Shown in pieces: positions 1 through 7,851 of a stretch of DNA of 37,713 nucleotides (the stretch's first letter is position 1; every line of letters starts with the position of its first letter). The translations under genes and the position numbers were made by a program. Below the pieces are notes generated by a model. It had not been told where the DNA came from. It saw only the letters and a program-made list of their open reading frames with translations, and made no database searches. This DNA comes from a bacterium (GTDB taxonomy: Bacteria; Acidobacteriota; Thermoanaerobaculia; Multivoradales; JAHEKO01), in assembly GCA_024224155.1 (NCBI GenBank), contig JAAENP010000469.1, forward strand, positions 1-37,713, written 5' to 3'.

Positions 1-537
1 GGTTGCGCAGGACTCTGCCGCCGCGATGCCGTTTCCGAGGTGGTGGGCGACCTCTTCAGGGGCGGGCTGGACGTCGCCCTCTAGCCAAACGCGGGCCAAC
101 GCACACCGCTCGACGAACGGGGCCTGTTCGCAGGCTTGCGTCGCTGCGCAGAGTATCTGCTCCCCATCCTTGCTCACCAGGGCCTGGGCGGTCGCTACGG
201 CGATGAGCACCGCGCCCTCCACGCCGAGTGGATGTGCGTGGGTAATCTGGGCCGACAGGCGGGCGGCCGCCGCGTTGACTTCACTGAAACGCTGGCTGGC
301 CCGGAAGACCTCCATGAACTCTCGAGTTTGCGTTGCGATCTTGCGCAGCTGGAAGAACTTGGCGAGCATGATGCTCCAGGTCACGATCGACATCACGCCG
401 AGGACCAAGAAGACGAGCTTGGCGATCGGCCCCGAGCTCCAGAAGAGCTCGAAGATAGATGGCTCCGCGCCGGCTCCGGTCTGGAAGAATAGAAACAATG
501 GGTGAGCGAGTGGCATAGAGCGGGACGAAAGTAACAT
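1..537 (-). CDS. Hybrid frame: TolQ-like N-terminus joined to C-terminal half of an ARH3-like ADP-ribosylhydrolase (partial, runs off edge)
   Basis: This frame is open from ATG 537 (or ATG 516) to the window edge, 179 codons. Residues 1-90 resemble the start of TolQ/ExbB/MotA proton-channel proteins: a short periplasmic stretch, 'IFELFWSSGPIAKLV', then one hydrophobic helix (about 39-59) and a basic cytoplasmic region. From about residue 95 the sequence no longer resembles TolQ. It resembles ADP-ribosylhydrolases of the ARH3/DraG family: 'ITHAHPLGVEGAV' corresponds to the family's LTH..LG..GA segment and 'EEVAHHLGNGIAAAES' to its LGNGIAA.ES segment. The switch lies near nt 249-273. The N-terminal half of the hydrolase fold is missing, and the GGDTDT metal-binding segment would lie beyond the edge. 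Either a rearrangement or an assembly join is possible. The identities are by memory of family motifs, not by search. Confidence 0.6.
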   Translation of the reverse strand, partial: MLLSSRSMPLAHPLFLFFQTGAGAEPSIFELFWSSGPIAKLVFLVLGVMSIVTWSIMLAKFFQLRKIATQTREFMEVFRASQRFSEVNAAAARLSAQITHAHPLGVEGAVLIAVATAQALVSKDGEQILCAATQACEQAPFVERCALARVWLEGDVQPAPEEVAHHLGNGIAAAESCAT

Positions 538-620
538 GGCCGCGGCTGAGTCACCAAGCGTTTCGAGCACTTCGCGGGCGGCTTCCGGCCGGAGGGTCGA
601 AACGGGCCGCCGGCCGAGTC

Positions 621-649
621 TTGACCGGGCCCAAGGGGACGCATAAGGT
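621..649 (+). promoter_or_regulatory. Putative sigma-70 promoter for etfBA
   Basis: TTGACC (621-626) and TAAGGT (644-649) are separated by exactly 17 nt. They lie about 90 nt before the etfB start in the divergent gap between the TolQ-like frame and etfB. The -35 matches consensus at five of six positions. The call is by eye. Confidence 0.45.
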
Positions 650-740
650 CGGATCAAGCGGCTCGTCCACCCATCCATCGAGTTCGCGTGGACGCAGGGG
701 TGCGAGCGTTTCTTTTCCCAACAGAGAGGTGGGGTTTGCC

Positions 741-1535
741 ATGAAGATTGCGGTTTGCATCAAACAGGTGCCCGATACCGAGGCGCGCTTGCGGGTGCGC
801 AGTGACGGTCTCGGAGTCGACGAGGAGGATCTGCCTTTCGTCATCAACGAAAGCGATGGATACGCACTCGAGGAGGCGCTGATGATCGCCGAGAAGACGG
901 GGGGTGATGTCGTCGTCTTCAGTCTTGGCAGCGAACGAGTGCGCGAGGCGCTGCGCAAGGCTCTGGCTCTGGGCGCGACGCGGGCCGTCCACCTCGACGA
1001 TGTGGCCTTCGCGGGCGGCGACGCCATGGCCACCGCAAGAGCGCTGGCGGCCGCCATCGATGGCGAAGAGTTCGACCTGGTTCTGACCGGGTCCCAGTCG
1101 GACGACGCCGGCTACGGCTCGACCGGCTCGATCGTGGCCGGTCATCTGGGATGGCCGCACGCCTGGCTGGTGATGGGAGTCGAGGTCGAAGACGGCGAGA
1201 GCTCGGCTCGTGTCACCCGCGAGATGGAGAGCGGCGTCAACGAGGTGCTCCGGCTCGCGCTGCCGGCGGTGATCGAGGTGCAAGCCGGGATCAACCAACC
1301 CCGCTACGCGTCTCTCAAGGGCATCATGCAAGCGAAGAGAAAGGAGATCGCAGGCAAGAGTGCAAGCGATCTGGGCCTTTCCGAGAACGAGGTCGGTGCC
1401 GCCGGATCGCGCCTCGAAACACTGGCGGTCTTCTTTCCGGAGAGTGGAGAGACGGCCGAGATCTTCGAGGGCGATCCCGCCGAAAGCGCCCGCCGGCTAG
1501 TCGAAAAACTCCAGAAGGAAGCGAGGGTCCTCTAA
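741..1535 (+). CDS. etfB: Electron transfer flavoprotein, beta subunit
   Basis: This 264-residue protein starts 'MKIAVCIKQVPDTEARL', the characteristic EtfB opening. It contains the AMP/FAD-domain segments typical of the family ('FVINESDGYALEEAL', 'LTGSQSDDAGYGSTGS'). EtfB pairs with EtfA to carry electrons from acyl-CoA and other flavoprotein dehydrogenases, usually to ETF-quinone oxidoreductase. ATG 741 was chosen because the family begins with this motif and a purine-rich GAGAGGTGGGG precedes it; the frame itself stays open further upstream. The stop directly abuts etfA (0 nt), so the subunits are co-transcribed and probably coupled. No ETF-QO or acyl-CoA dehydrogenase lies in the window. 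Confidence 0.95.
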   Translation: MKIAVCIKQVPDTEARLRVRSDGLGVDEEDLPFVINESDGYALEEALMIAEKTGGDVVVFSLGSERVREALRKALALGATRAVHLDDVAFAGGDAMATARALAAAIDGEEFDLVLTGSQSDDAGYGSTGSIVAGHLGWPHAWLVMGVEVEDGESSARVTREMESGVNEVLRLALPAVIEVQAGINQPRYASLKGIMQAKRKEIAGKSASDLGLSENEVGAAGSRLETLAVFFPESGETAEIFEGDPAESARRLVEKLQKEARVL

Positions 1536-2513
1536 ATGGCGAACATCTGGGTAGTCGTTCAGACTCGCGCGGAAGGCATTCATCCCATGGCACTCGAGAC
1601 TCTGGTCGCGGGCCAGGCACTGGCCGCCGAGCTCGGCGGGAGCGCTTCCGCGGTCGTTCTTGGCGACGGCGTCATGGACCGCTCCGGAGAGCTCTCGTCC
1701 TGGGAGCTTTCGGCTGTCCACGTGATCGAGCACGAAGCGCTGGCGGCCTACACACCCGGAGCCTACATCGGCGCGCTGTCCGCGGCGATCGGTTCCGAGG
1801 CGCCGGACTACGTTCTCTTTCCGCACACCTATCAGTCGGTCGAGTACGTCCCTCGGTTGGCGTATTCCGTAAACGGAGCCATGGTACCCGAGGCGACCGC
1901 CTTTCGGGTCGAGGAAGGAGCCGTTATCTGGCGCCGGCCGGCTTACGGCGGCAAGCTCCAGGCGGACGTTCGCGCCTCGGGGAGCCCGGTTCTGGTATCG
2001 GTTCAGAGCGGAGCGTACTCGGCCTCCGACCGGCGAGAGGGCAACGCCCCGGTGGCGGCGCTCGCGGTCTCGACGGAGATCATCGCCGATCGCGAGATTC
2101 TTGGCGTCGAAGAGGTCGCGGGAGAGCACGTCGACCTGTCGGCGGCGGAGCGCGTCGTCTCGGCCGGTCGAGGCGTCGGCGGCGAGGACAAGATGGGCGT
2201 CATTCACGACCTGGCGGCGGCGCTGGGAGCAGTGGTCGGCGCCTCGCGGCCGGTCATTGACAGCGGCTGGCTGCCGCGCGACTGCCAGATCGGCTCGAGC
2301 GGCCAGACCGTCTCGCCCGAGCTTTACGTGGCCGCGGGAATCTCGGGAGCGATTCAGCATCTGGTGGGCATGAAGGGCTCGCAGGTGGTGGTCGCGATCA
2401 ACAAGGACAGGAGCGCGCCGATCTTCGGAGTCGCCAACTATGGCATCGTCGGTGACCTGCACGAGGTTATCCCGGCGTTGATCGAGGCAATCGAGGAGGC
2501 CAAGGCCGGCTAG
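1536..2513 (+). CDS. etfA: Electron transfer flavoprotein, alpha subunit
   Basis: This 325-residue protein shows the EtfA layout. The N-terminal domain shares the EtfB fold ('IWVVVQTRAEGIHPMALE'). The C-terminal FAD-binding domain carries 'GSSGQTVSPELYVAAGISG', 'HLVGMKGS' and 'VAINKDRSAPIFGVANYGIVGD', all close to the family signature. Length is normal. The gene begins at the base after the etfB stop, so translation of the heterodimer is likely coupled. It converges with the minus-strand gene ending at 2569, and I saw no clear intrinsic terminator in the 55-nt gap. Confidence 0.95.
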   Translation: MANIWVVVQTRAEGIHPMALETLVAGQALAAELGGSASAVVLGDGVMDRSGELSSWELSAVHVIEHEALAAYTPGAYIGALSAAIGSEAPDYVLFPHTYQSVEYVPRLAYSVNGAMVPEATAFRVEEGAVIWRRPAYGGKLQADVRASGSPVLVSVQSGAYSASDRREGNAPVAALAVSTEIIADREILGVEEVAGEHVDLSAAERVVSAGRGVGGEDKMGVIHDLAAALGAVVGASRPVIDSGWLPRDCQIGSSGQTVSPELYVAAGISGAIQHLVGMKGSQVVVAINKDRSAPIFGVANYGIVGDLHEVIPALIEAIEEAKAG

Positions 2514-2568
2514 AAGGCATCCATTCGGAATACCTGCGTGATGACCGCGGTCCGACCGCCCTTTGGGT

Positions 2569-3210
2569 TCAGCGCTCGACGACGATGCGCGACGCGCGCA
2601 GAGCCCAGGGGCGCCGCGGCTCCGTGCCGTCGCCGATCCACGCCGCCACGAAGGCGTCGCCCTCGAGCCCCACGAGTCCCTGCGTCTCGCCACCGTTCAG
2701 GAAACGAAACGGGCGACTGGGGTCGTCCGCGCCCGGCGGAGGACAAGCGGGCGTCCGGTTCAACTTCACGCTGGGTAGGAAGGTGTTTCCTCCGTCGACT
2801 GAAACAGCGAAGCGAGTCTCGAAACAGAAGCTGTCCGGTCGAGCCCGGCGGTCGTTCCACATCACGCCAACCGCACCCGAGGAGTTCACGGCAAGCCCGG
2901 AGTTGCTGTGGTGGGCGGACGTGTCGTCGTCGTTGACAACGCGCGGCTCGGTCCAGGTGGCGCCGTGGTCGTCGGAGTGTGCGATCACGACATCGCGCCG
3001 GCTGCTCTCGGTTGAGCCAAGGGTCATTGCTGCCGCAAAGAGCCGCCGAGAGTCGTTCGGGTCGACCGCCAGCCACGGTTCGACGTGCCATTCGTCGGCC
3101 GCAGCGCTCAGCGCGACACCCGGATGAACTATGACCCGAGGCTGCGCCGCCGTGAGTGCTGAAAGAGGAAGCGCCGAGGACGCTAGTAGAACCGTCAGAA
3201 AGAAACGCAT
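2569..3210 (-). CDS. Small secreted BNR/Asp-box-like (sialidase-fold) protein
   Basis: This 213-residue protein has a clear Sec signal peptide: MRFF, then a hydrophobic stretch to about residue 20 ending in alanines. It has sialidase-like Asp-box segments ('SDDHGATWTEP', 'SVDGGNTFLPS'). Proteins annotated as exo-alpha-sialidase or BNR-repeat proteins are usually 350 residues or longer, so this is a short member with perhaps three to four blades, or a truncated one. Sialidase catalytic arginines cannot be assigned, so enzymatic activity is not claimed. The start at 3210 was chosen because it opens directly on the signal peptide; the longer open frame upstream overlaps the FMN reductase gene. 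It sits 17 nt after the FMN reductase stop and is probably co-transcribed with it. Confidence 0.7.
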   Translation of the reverse strand: MRFFLTVLLASSALPLSALTAAQPRVIVHPGVALSAAADEWHVEPWLAVDPNDSRRLFAAAMTLGSTESSRRDVVIAHSDDHGATWTEPRVVNDDDTSAHHSNSGLAVNSSGAVGVMWNDRRARPDSFCFETRFAVSVDGGNTFLPSVKLNRTPACPPPGADDPSRPFRFLNGGETQGLVGLEGDAFVAAWIGDGTEPRRPWALRASRIVVER

Positions 3211-3227
3211 GGAATCCAGGTGCCGTG

Positions 3228-3800
3228 TCAGGAATGCAGCTTGCTGGCGACGCTCACCAGCTCGCCGACCGCGACGCGCACGCGCCCGGCCACCGCCTCG
3301 TCGGCCAGGGAGCCGTCTTCGGCGAAGGCTTCGAAGGCACGTGAGACCGCGACCTGCGCCGGCAACACGAGCACGCCGATGCCCGCGAGAATCGCCCGCA
3401 CGTGGACCAAGCCCCGCTGGCCGCCGAGGGCCCCCGGGGACGCGCTCAGGAGCGTAGCCGTCTTGCCCCGATAGGCGACCAGTGGCGGCTCGTCCCCGTC
3501 TCGTCGCGAGAGCCAGTCGATGGTGTTTTTCAGGAGCGGCGTGATCGAGCCGTTGTACTCCGGACATGCGATCACCAAGCCGTCGTGCTCCTGAAAGCGC
3601 CGCTTGAGCTCGACCGCGTTGGCGGGCAGACCCTCGTCGGCCTCCAGATCCTGGGAGAACAGAGGCAGCGGGTAGTTGTCCAACTCGAGGAGAGTCGTTT
3701 CGGCCCCCGCAGCCCGGCACATTCCGGCCGCGACCGCGGCAAGTTTTCGATTGAACGAGTCCCTGCGGGTGCTGCCCGCAAAAACGAGGATCTTCGGCAT
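3228..3800 (-). CDS. NADPH-dependent FMN reductase family flavoprotein
   Basis: This 190-residue flavodoxin-fold protein has the family's N-terminal phosphate loop ('ILVFAGSTRRDSFNRKLA') and the FMN/quinone-site motif 'PEYNGSITPLLKNTIDWLSR'. The glycine-rich 'SASPGALGGQRG' segment follows. Members reduce FMN, quinones, azo compounds or chromate with NAD(P)H; the physiological substrate cannot be read from sequence. The start codon follows the stop of the upstream RNA methyltransferase with no gap. That and the 17-nt spacing to the next gene indicate a three-gene operon. Confidence 0.9.
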   Translation of the reverse strand: MPKILVFAGSTRRDSFNRKLAAVAAGMCRAAGAETTLLELDNYPLPLFSQDLEADEGLPANAVELKRRFQEHDGLVIACPEYNGSITPLLKNTIDWLSRRDGDEPPLVAYRGKTATLLSASPGALGGQRGLVHVRAILAGIGVLVLPAQVAVSRAFEAFAEDGSLADEAVAGRVRVAVGELVSVASKLHS

Positions 3801-4613
3801 CTAAGGTTCCTTTCGTGCGTCGCGCCGTCGCTCTCGCCTTGGGTCACGTCGGCGCCGCGCCAGCTCGTGAAGAACGACGCTCGCGGCGACGGTAACGTTG
3901 AGGGATTCTACCGGTGGCGCCACCGGGATGGTCAGGCGCAGGTCGGCTCGGTCACGAACCTCGTCCGGCAGGCCAGAGCCCTCGGAGCCGAGTGCCAACA
4001 CCACGCAGCCCGAGAGCTCGGTCTCATAGAGGTCGTCGCCACCGTCCGGATCCAGGGCCACCAGCACCGGCGAGAGCGGTGCCAGGTGGTCGAGAAGCGA
4101 GGCCAGATCGGCGCCGACGGCTAGGGGAACCCGCAAGAGGCTTCCCGCCGACGCTCTCAGCGCCTTGGGATTGTTGGGGTGCGCGCAGCCGGGAGCGAGC
4201 GCGATCCCAGCCACCGAAGTCGCCTCCGAGCTTCGAACCAGCGCGCCGAGATTGCCGGGATCCTGCACTCGGTCCAGAAACATGTAGACCCCCCCGGGAA
4301 CCGCGGCCAGGTGCTCGACGCCGGTTCGAGCGAGAGGCGTCACGGCCACAATCCCTTGGGGCGTGCCGGCATCGGTGATCGAGGCCAGCACCGTTTCGGC
4401 GACGATCAGCGGAGCCTCCGCCAGTCGATCCGCGATCCTGAGACCCGTGTCTCCGTCCAGGAACTCGGGGGTGGCAAGGACCTCTTGGAGCTCGAGGCCA
4501 GCGTCGAGCGCCTCCTCGACCAGATGGGGCCCCTCCAAGAAGGCGAACTCTTCTTTACAGGCTCGGAGAGCGCGAATAGTCTTGATGTGCCGGTTCTGTC
4601 GGCTCGAAATCAT
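3801..4613 (-). CDS. SpoU/TrmH-family (SPOUT) RNA 2'-O-methyltransferase
   Basis: This 270-residue protein has an N-terminal substrate-binding domain ('FAFLEGPHLVEEAL', like the L30e/RlmB-type domain) and a C-terminal SPOUT knot. The three SpoU motifs are present: 'DRVQDPGNLGALVRSSEA' (motif 1), 'LALGSEGSGLP' (motif 2) and 'ESLNVTVAASVVLHEL' (motif 3). It should transfer methyl from SAM to a ribose 2'-OH in rRNA or tRNA. RlmB-like 23S rRNA methylation is plausible but unproven. The start 'MISSRQNRHIK' is typical of the family, which fixes ATG 4613. That ATG shares the palindrome CATG with the start of the divergent DUF84 gene. Confidence 0.92.
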   Translation of the reverse strand: MISSRQNRHIKTIRALRACKEEFAFLEGPHLVEEALDAGLELQEVLATPEFLDGDTGLRIADRLAEAPLIVAETVLASITDAGTPQGIVAVTPLARTGVEHLAAVPGGVYMFLDRVQDPGNLGALVRSSEATSVAGIALAPGCAHPNNPKALRASAGSLLRVPLAVGADLASLLDHLAPLSPVLVALDPDGGDDLYETELSGCVVLALGSEGSGLPDEVRDRADLRLTIPVAPPVESLNVTVAASVVLHELARRRRDPRRERRRDARKEP

Positions 4614-5208
4614 GTCGGGTGATCTTAGAGAGTTTTGGAACCGCCACCAAGAAGGTGTCGATGTAGCCGTCGCCAGTTCTTCCTCGGGCGTACTGCTGGG
4701 AGTCCGCGACGGTTTCCAGCGCTTCTTGAGCACCAGCTTCGAACGGGTGGTTCCAGTTGCGATCGTAGCGCAGCCGCCGGTCGAGTCATCGTCAGGCCTG
4801 CCCGTCGGTGAGGAGGAAACCCTGGCACTGGCTCGTCTCCGAGCCGCCGCGCTCGAGGAGCGACTCGGAGACGAGTATCATTTCTACCTGGGCGCCGAGG
4901 GCGGCTTGAGCCAGCTGGAGCTGTCCGGAGAGTCCGCCTACTTCGTTCACTGCTGGGTGGCGCTGCGGGGGCTTGCCGACGAGACCTGGGGATCGAGCGG
5001 CAGCCTGCAGGTGCCCCGGAACTTGATCGCCGGCCTGGAGAAAGACGATGTGATCGCGGCGCTGCCGGCAACTCGACGGCGCGGCGGCATGCTGGCCGCT
5101 CTCAGTCAGGGCCGAGAGACGCGCCGGACGGCGGTCGCCTTGGCCGTCTTTCACGCCCTCACTTCACGCTTTTTCGGTATCCTCGGCAGCCGAGTCATGG
5201 AGCGCTAG
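4612..5208 (+). CDS. DUF84 / YjjX-like inosine-xanthosine triphosphatase family protein
   Basis: This 198-residue protein shows DUF84 features: an N-terminal 'VAVASSSSGVLLGVRDGFQRF' strand-helix, 'PVGEEETLALARLRAAAL', the acidic 'YLGAEGGLSQLE', and the 'WGSSGSLQVP' loop. The family hydrolyses ITP and XTP, limiting non-canonical purines. Several positions differ from the best-known members (for example S-S-S after the first strand), so specificity is uncertain. ATG 4612 overlaps the divergent methyltransferase ATG in one CATG. No strong Shine-Dalgarno is visible upstream, and a downstream start cannot be excluded. The 5' signals of this gene must lie inside the neighbour's coding region. Confidence 0.7.
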   Translation: MSGDLREFWNRHQEGVDVAVASSSSGVLLGVRDGFQRFLSTSFERVVPVAIVAQPPVESSSGLPVGEEETLALARLRAAALEERLGDEYHFYLGAEGGLSQLELSGESAYFVHCWVALRGLADETWGSSGSLQVPRNLIAGLEKDDVIAALPATRRRGGMLAALSQGRETRRTAVALAVFHALTSRFFGILGSRVMER

Positions 5209-5233
5209 CCGGGTCGCGCGTTTTGGGACCTGC

Positions 5234-5242
5234 TGCTAGAAT
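5234..5242 (+). promoter_or_regulatory. Putative extended -10 element for metK
   Basis: TGCTAGAAT matches an extended -10 (TGn plus TAGAAT). No convincing -35 lies 16-18 nt upstream. Transcription from here would begin about 60 nt before metK, just at the leader hairpin. Confidence 0.35.
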
Positions 5243-5247
5243 CCGCG

Positions 5248-5272
5248 CTCGGCGTTGTTGATCGACGCCGAG
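5248..5272 (+). other. Stem-loop in metK leader
   Basis: An 8-bp perfect stem (5248-5255 with 5265-5272) closes a 9-nt loop. It lies 36 nt before the metK ATG. There is no T-run after it, so it is not an intrinsic terminator, and I could not match it to a SAM riboswitch class. Confidence 0.35.
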
Positions 5273-5308
5273 AACCCCCAAACCACAATCAAGCGGGACA
5301 TCCAAATC

Positions 5309-6478
5309 ATGGCCAACGAAACTCGTCTGTTCACTTCAGAATCGGTGACCGAGGGGCATCCCGATAAAGTCTCCGATCAGATCTCCGACGCAATCCTGGA
5401 CGCCGCCCTGGCTCAAGACCCGGCCAGCAGGGTGGCCTGCGAAACCCTGGTTTCCACCGGTCTCGTCCTGGTCGCGGGAGAGATCACCACCAAGGCGACC
5501 ATCGAGTACGCGAAGGTCGCCCGGCGAGTTGTCGAGGAGATCGGCTACAACGATCCGAGCTTCGGCTTCGACTTCGAGTCGTGCTCGGTGCTGAACTCGA
5601 TCGACCCCCAATCGGGCGATATCGCCATGGGCGTAGACACCGGCGGGGCCGGCGACCAGGGTCTGATGTTCGGCTACGCCTGTCGGGAGACGCCGCAGCT
5701 CATGCCCTTGCCGATCATGCTGGCCCATGCCCTCACCGAGAAACTGGCCGAGGTTCGGCGCTCGGGGCAGGTGAAGAAGCTTCGCCCCGACGGCAAGAGC
5801 CAGGTCACGGTGGCCTACGACGAGAACGGCAACCCGACGCGAGTCCACACGGTGGTGATCTCAACCCAGCACGACGACGACGCCACCCGGGAAGAGCTGA
5901 CGGCCAACCTGACCGAGCACGTCATCAAGCCTTGCATTCCCGCCGATCTGCTCGACGACGAGACCATCATTCACGTCAATCCCACCGGTCGGTTCGTGAT
6001 CGGTGGTCCCAAGGGCGACTGTGGTCTCACCGGCCGCAAGATCATCGTCGACACCTATGGCGGCGTCGGCAGTCACGGTGGGGGAGCGTTCTCGGGCAAG
6101 GACCCGACAAAGGTCGACCGTTCGGCGTGCTACATGGCGCGCCATATCGCCAAGAACATCGTTGCCGCCGACCTGGCGGACAAGGTGCTGGTGCAGCTAG
6201 CCTACGCGATCGGCGTTGCCGAGCCGGTGTCGGTATTGATCGACGCTTTTGGTTCTGAGAAGGTCCCGACCGACGAGCTCGCGGCCGCCGTGCGCGAGGT
6301 CTTTCCGCTCACACCCGGGGGCATCATCGACTACCTGGATCTGCGCCGGCCGATCTACCGCAAGACCGCTTCATACGGCCACTTCGGCCGCGAGCTGCCC
6401 GAGTTCAAGTGGGAGAACACGGACGCGGCCGCGGCCCTCAAGGAGGCGGTCGGAGCCGCGACGGCGGTCGAGGCCTAA
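5309..6478 (+). CDS. metK: S-adenosylmethionine synthetase
   Basis: This 389-residue MetK has the normal family length. Signature segments are present: '[13 protein letters not shown]' (N-terminal methionine/ATP site), '[12 protein letters not shown]', and the P-loop-like '[16 protein letters not shown]'. It makes SAM from methionine and ATP in the cytoplasm, the donor for the methyltransferases and radical-SAM enzyme (MiaB) in this window. ATG 5309 matches the conserved start; the frame is open upstream from a TTG at 5255, but that extension is not conserved. The stop overlaps the stop of the convergent zinc-ribbon gene in 'CTAA'. Confidence 0.97.
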   Translation: MANETRLFTSESVTEGHPDKVSDQISDAILDAALAQDPASRVACETLVSTGLVLVAGEITTKATIEYAKVARRVVEEIGYNDPSFGFDFESCSVLNSIDPQSGDIAMGVDTGGAGDQGLMFGYACRETPQLMPLPIMLAHALTEKLAEVRRSGQVKKLRPDGKSQVTVAYDENGNPTRVHTVVISTQHDDDATREELTANLTEHVIKPCIPADLLDDETIIHVNPTGRFVIGGPKGDCGLTGRKIIVDTYGGVGSHGGGAFSGKDPTKVDRSACYMARHIAKNIVAADLADKVLVQLAYAIGVAEPVSVLIDAFGSEKVPTDELAAAVREVFPLTPGGIIDYLDLRRPIYRKTASYGHFGRELPEFKWENTDAAAALKEAVGAATAVEA

Positions 6479-6954
6479 GACCGCTCGGCTTCGAGCCTCT
6501 CTACGACCTCGTCCAGGGCGTCGGGTGGCAGTTCCTGCCAGGTCTTGCCGTACTTGATCACGTCGTGCTTGAGCAAGTCTACCTCGACCTGGCGCTGGGT
6601 CGGCGTGGCGTCGCGATACACCGTGTCGCATCGGTAGCAGACGACCGAATCGCTGAGCCGTTTGTAGAGCCAGAGATCGACCAGCGACAGAGCGACCAGA
6701 GACAGCCCGTAGGTCCAAGGCACGAAGGCCGCGCCGATCAGGACCAGCAGACAGCCAAGCCCGCGATTGAAGTCGCGCTGGCGATAGAGGTGCTGGCATC
6801 CGCAAAGCGCACAGGCGTTGACCCGGTCACCCTCCCAGGTGGCGGTCGGCACGGGTAGCTCGACGCCGCAGTTCGGGCAGCCGAGCGGGTGGCCCGGAGT
6901 GATCCGGTCGCGGAACGGGAATCCGCATTCTCGACATTGGGTGCTGATGCGCAT
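6475..6954 (-). CDS. Zinc-ribbon membrane protein of unknown function
   Basis: This 159-residue protein has four CxxC pairs: 'CREC' and 'CPNC' near the N-terminus, 'CALC' at about 49-52 and 'CYRC' at about 107-110. They imply two treble-clef or zinc-ribbon units. Between the second and fourth pairs lies a hydrophobic stretch that could form two membrane helices ('[15 protein letters not shown]' and '[14 protein letters not shown]'). I recognise no named family. It lies 16 nt after the adjacent polytopic membrane protein gene, so the two are probably co-expressed. Its TAG stop overlaps the metK TAA. Confidence 0.75.
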   Translation of the reverse strand: MRISTQCRECGFPFRDRITPGHPLGCPNCGVELPVPTATWEGDRVNACALCGCQHLYRQRDFNRGLGCLLVLIGAAFVPWTYGLSLVALSLVDLWLYKRLSDSVVCYRCDTVYRDATPTQRQVEVDLLKHDVIKYGKTWQELPPDALDEVVERLEAERS

Positions 6955-6970
6955 CGCAGCGGCCGCCGCT

Positions 6971-7786
6971 TTAGATCGGGACCCCGACCGTCAGGGTCAG
7001 GAAGAGCGCAGTGATCTCGCCGATGAAGGTGCCGACGACCAGCACGTAGAGGATGCCGGTGGCGGACTGGTTCGATTGGTTGCGCGCGCAGTGCAGCGAC
7101 ATCACGGCCAGAATCAGGGGGATCGCCAGGCCCCAGAAGATCCGGAACCAGAAGAACATGCCCTGCGCGGCGAAACCGGTGAGAAGCCGGATGGGATGGG
7201 GATTGGCCATGGGATCGATGCTCGAAGCGGCCAGCAGACTCGAGCCGACGGCGCCGAAGCGCAGCAGGACAATCACGAGAAGAACCCAGCAGAAGCCCAC
7301 CAGATGGCGGAAGGTGAGTCTCGGCGCGACCAGGTACCAGTGGCCGAGCAACATGGTGACCAGGGACCAGCCCAGAATCAGCGCCGACAGGGCCAGCGCC
7401 ACCGCGAGCAGGACCGCCCGGTGGGGGAGTGGGGTCGTGCGGTGGATGAGCTCGGTGCCACCGATCAAAAGCGCGCCGCCGGCGCCGACCAGGGCCATCA
7501 CCGCCGCGGCTCGCCCCCAGCTCCATCGCTCTCGCCAAATGGCGGCGTAGTAGAGAAAGGCGCCGACCAGAGCGACGGTCAAGAAGATTCCGGCGGCGCT
7601 CGGGTGCGCTCCGAACGCTCCCGGCGGCTTCAAGAGCGCCACCGACATCGCCAGCCCCAGCAGGCCGAGCACGATCAACGCGTTCATCTGGAAGTAGCCT
7701 CGGCCCAGGTCGTCCTCCGGGATCCAGAACAGCGTCGAGATACAGCCGGCCGCGGTGGCCAGGAGGAAGAGCAGAAAGACCGCCAT
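6971..7786 (-). CDS. Polytopic membrane protein, unknown function
   Basis: This 271-residue protein has seven or eight predicted transmembrane helices by eye. A conspicuous 'LGHWYLVAPRLTFRHL' segment carries histidines that could face a cofactor or metal. I do not recognise the family. No transporter or enzyme signature is evident. It sits between the lptF-lptG gene (65 nt upstream) and the zinc-ribbon membrane gene (16 nt downstream), all on the same strand. A membrane role coupled to the zinc-ribbon protein is possible but inferred from position only. Confidence 0.75.
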   Translation of the reverse strand: MAVFLLFLLATAAGCISTLFWIPEDDLGRGYFQMNALIVLGLLGLAMSVALLKPPGAFGAHPSAAGIFLTVALVGAFLYYAAIWRERWSWGRAAAVMALVGAGGALLIGGTELIHRTTPLPHRAVLLAVALALSALILGWSLVTMLLGHWYLVAPRLTFRHLVGFCWVLLVIVLLRFGAVGSSLLAASSIDPMANPHPIRLLTGFAAQGMFFWFRIFWGLAIPLILAVMSLHCARNQSNQSATGILYVLVVGTFIGEITALFLTLTVGVPI

Positions 7787-7851
7787 GTGCCGCGGATGCT
7801 ACCTTAGCCTCGCCCGCGCTCGGACCGTCTATCGGGGTGGGGGAGTGGACC

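Noticed and set aside
2514-2568. Terminator between etfA and the convergent BNR-like gene
   Set aside because: Some GC-rich dyads are present, but no stable stem is followed by a T-run on either strand.
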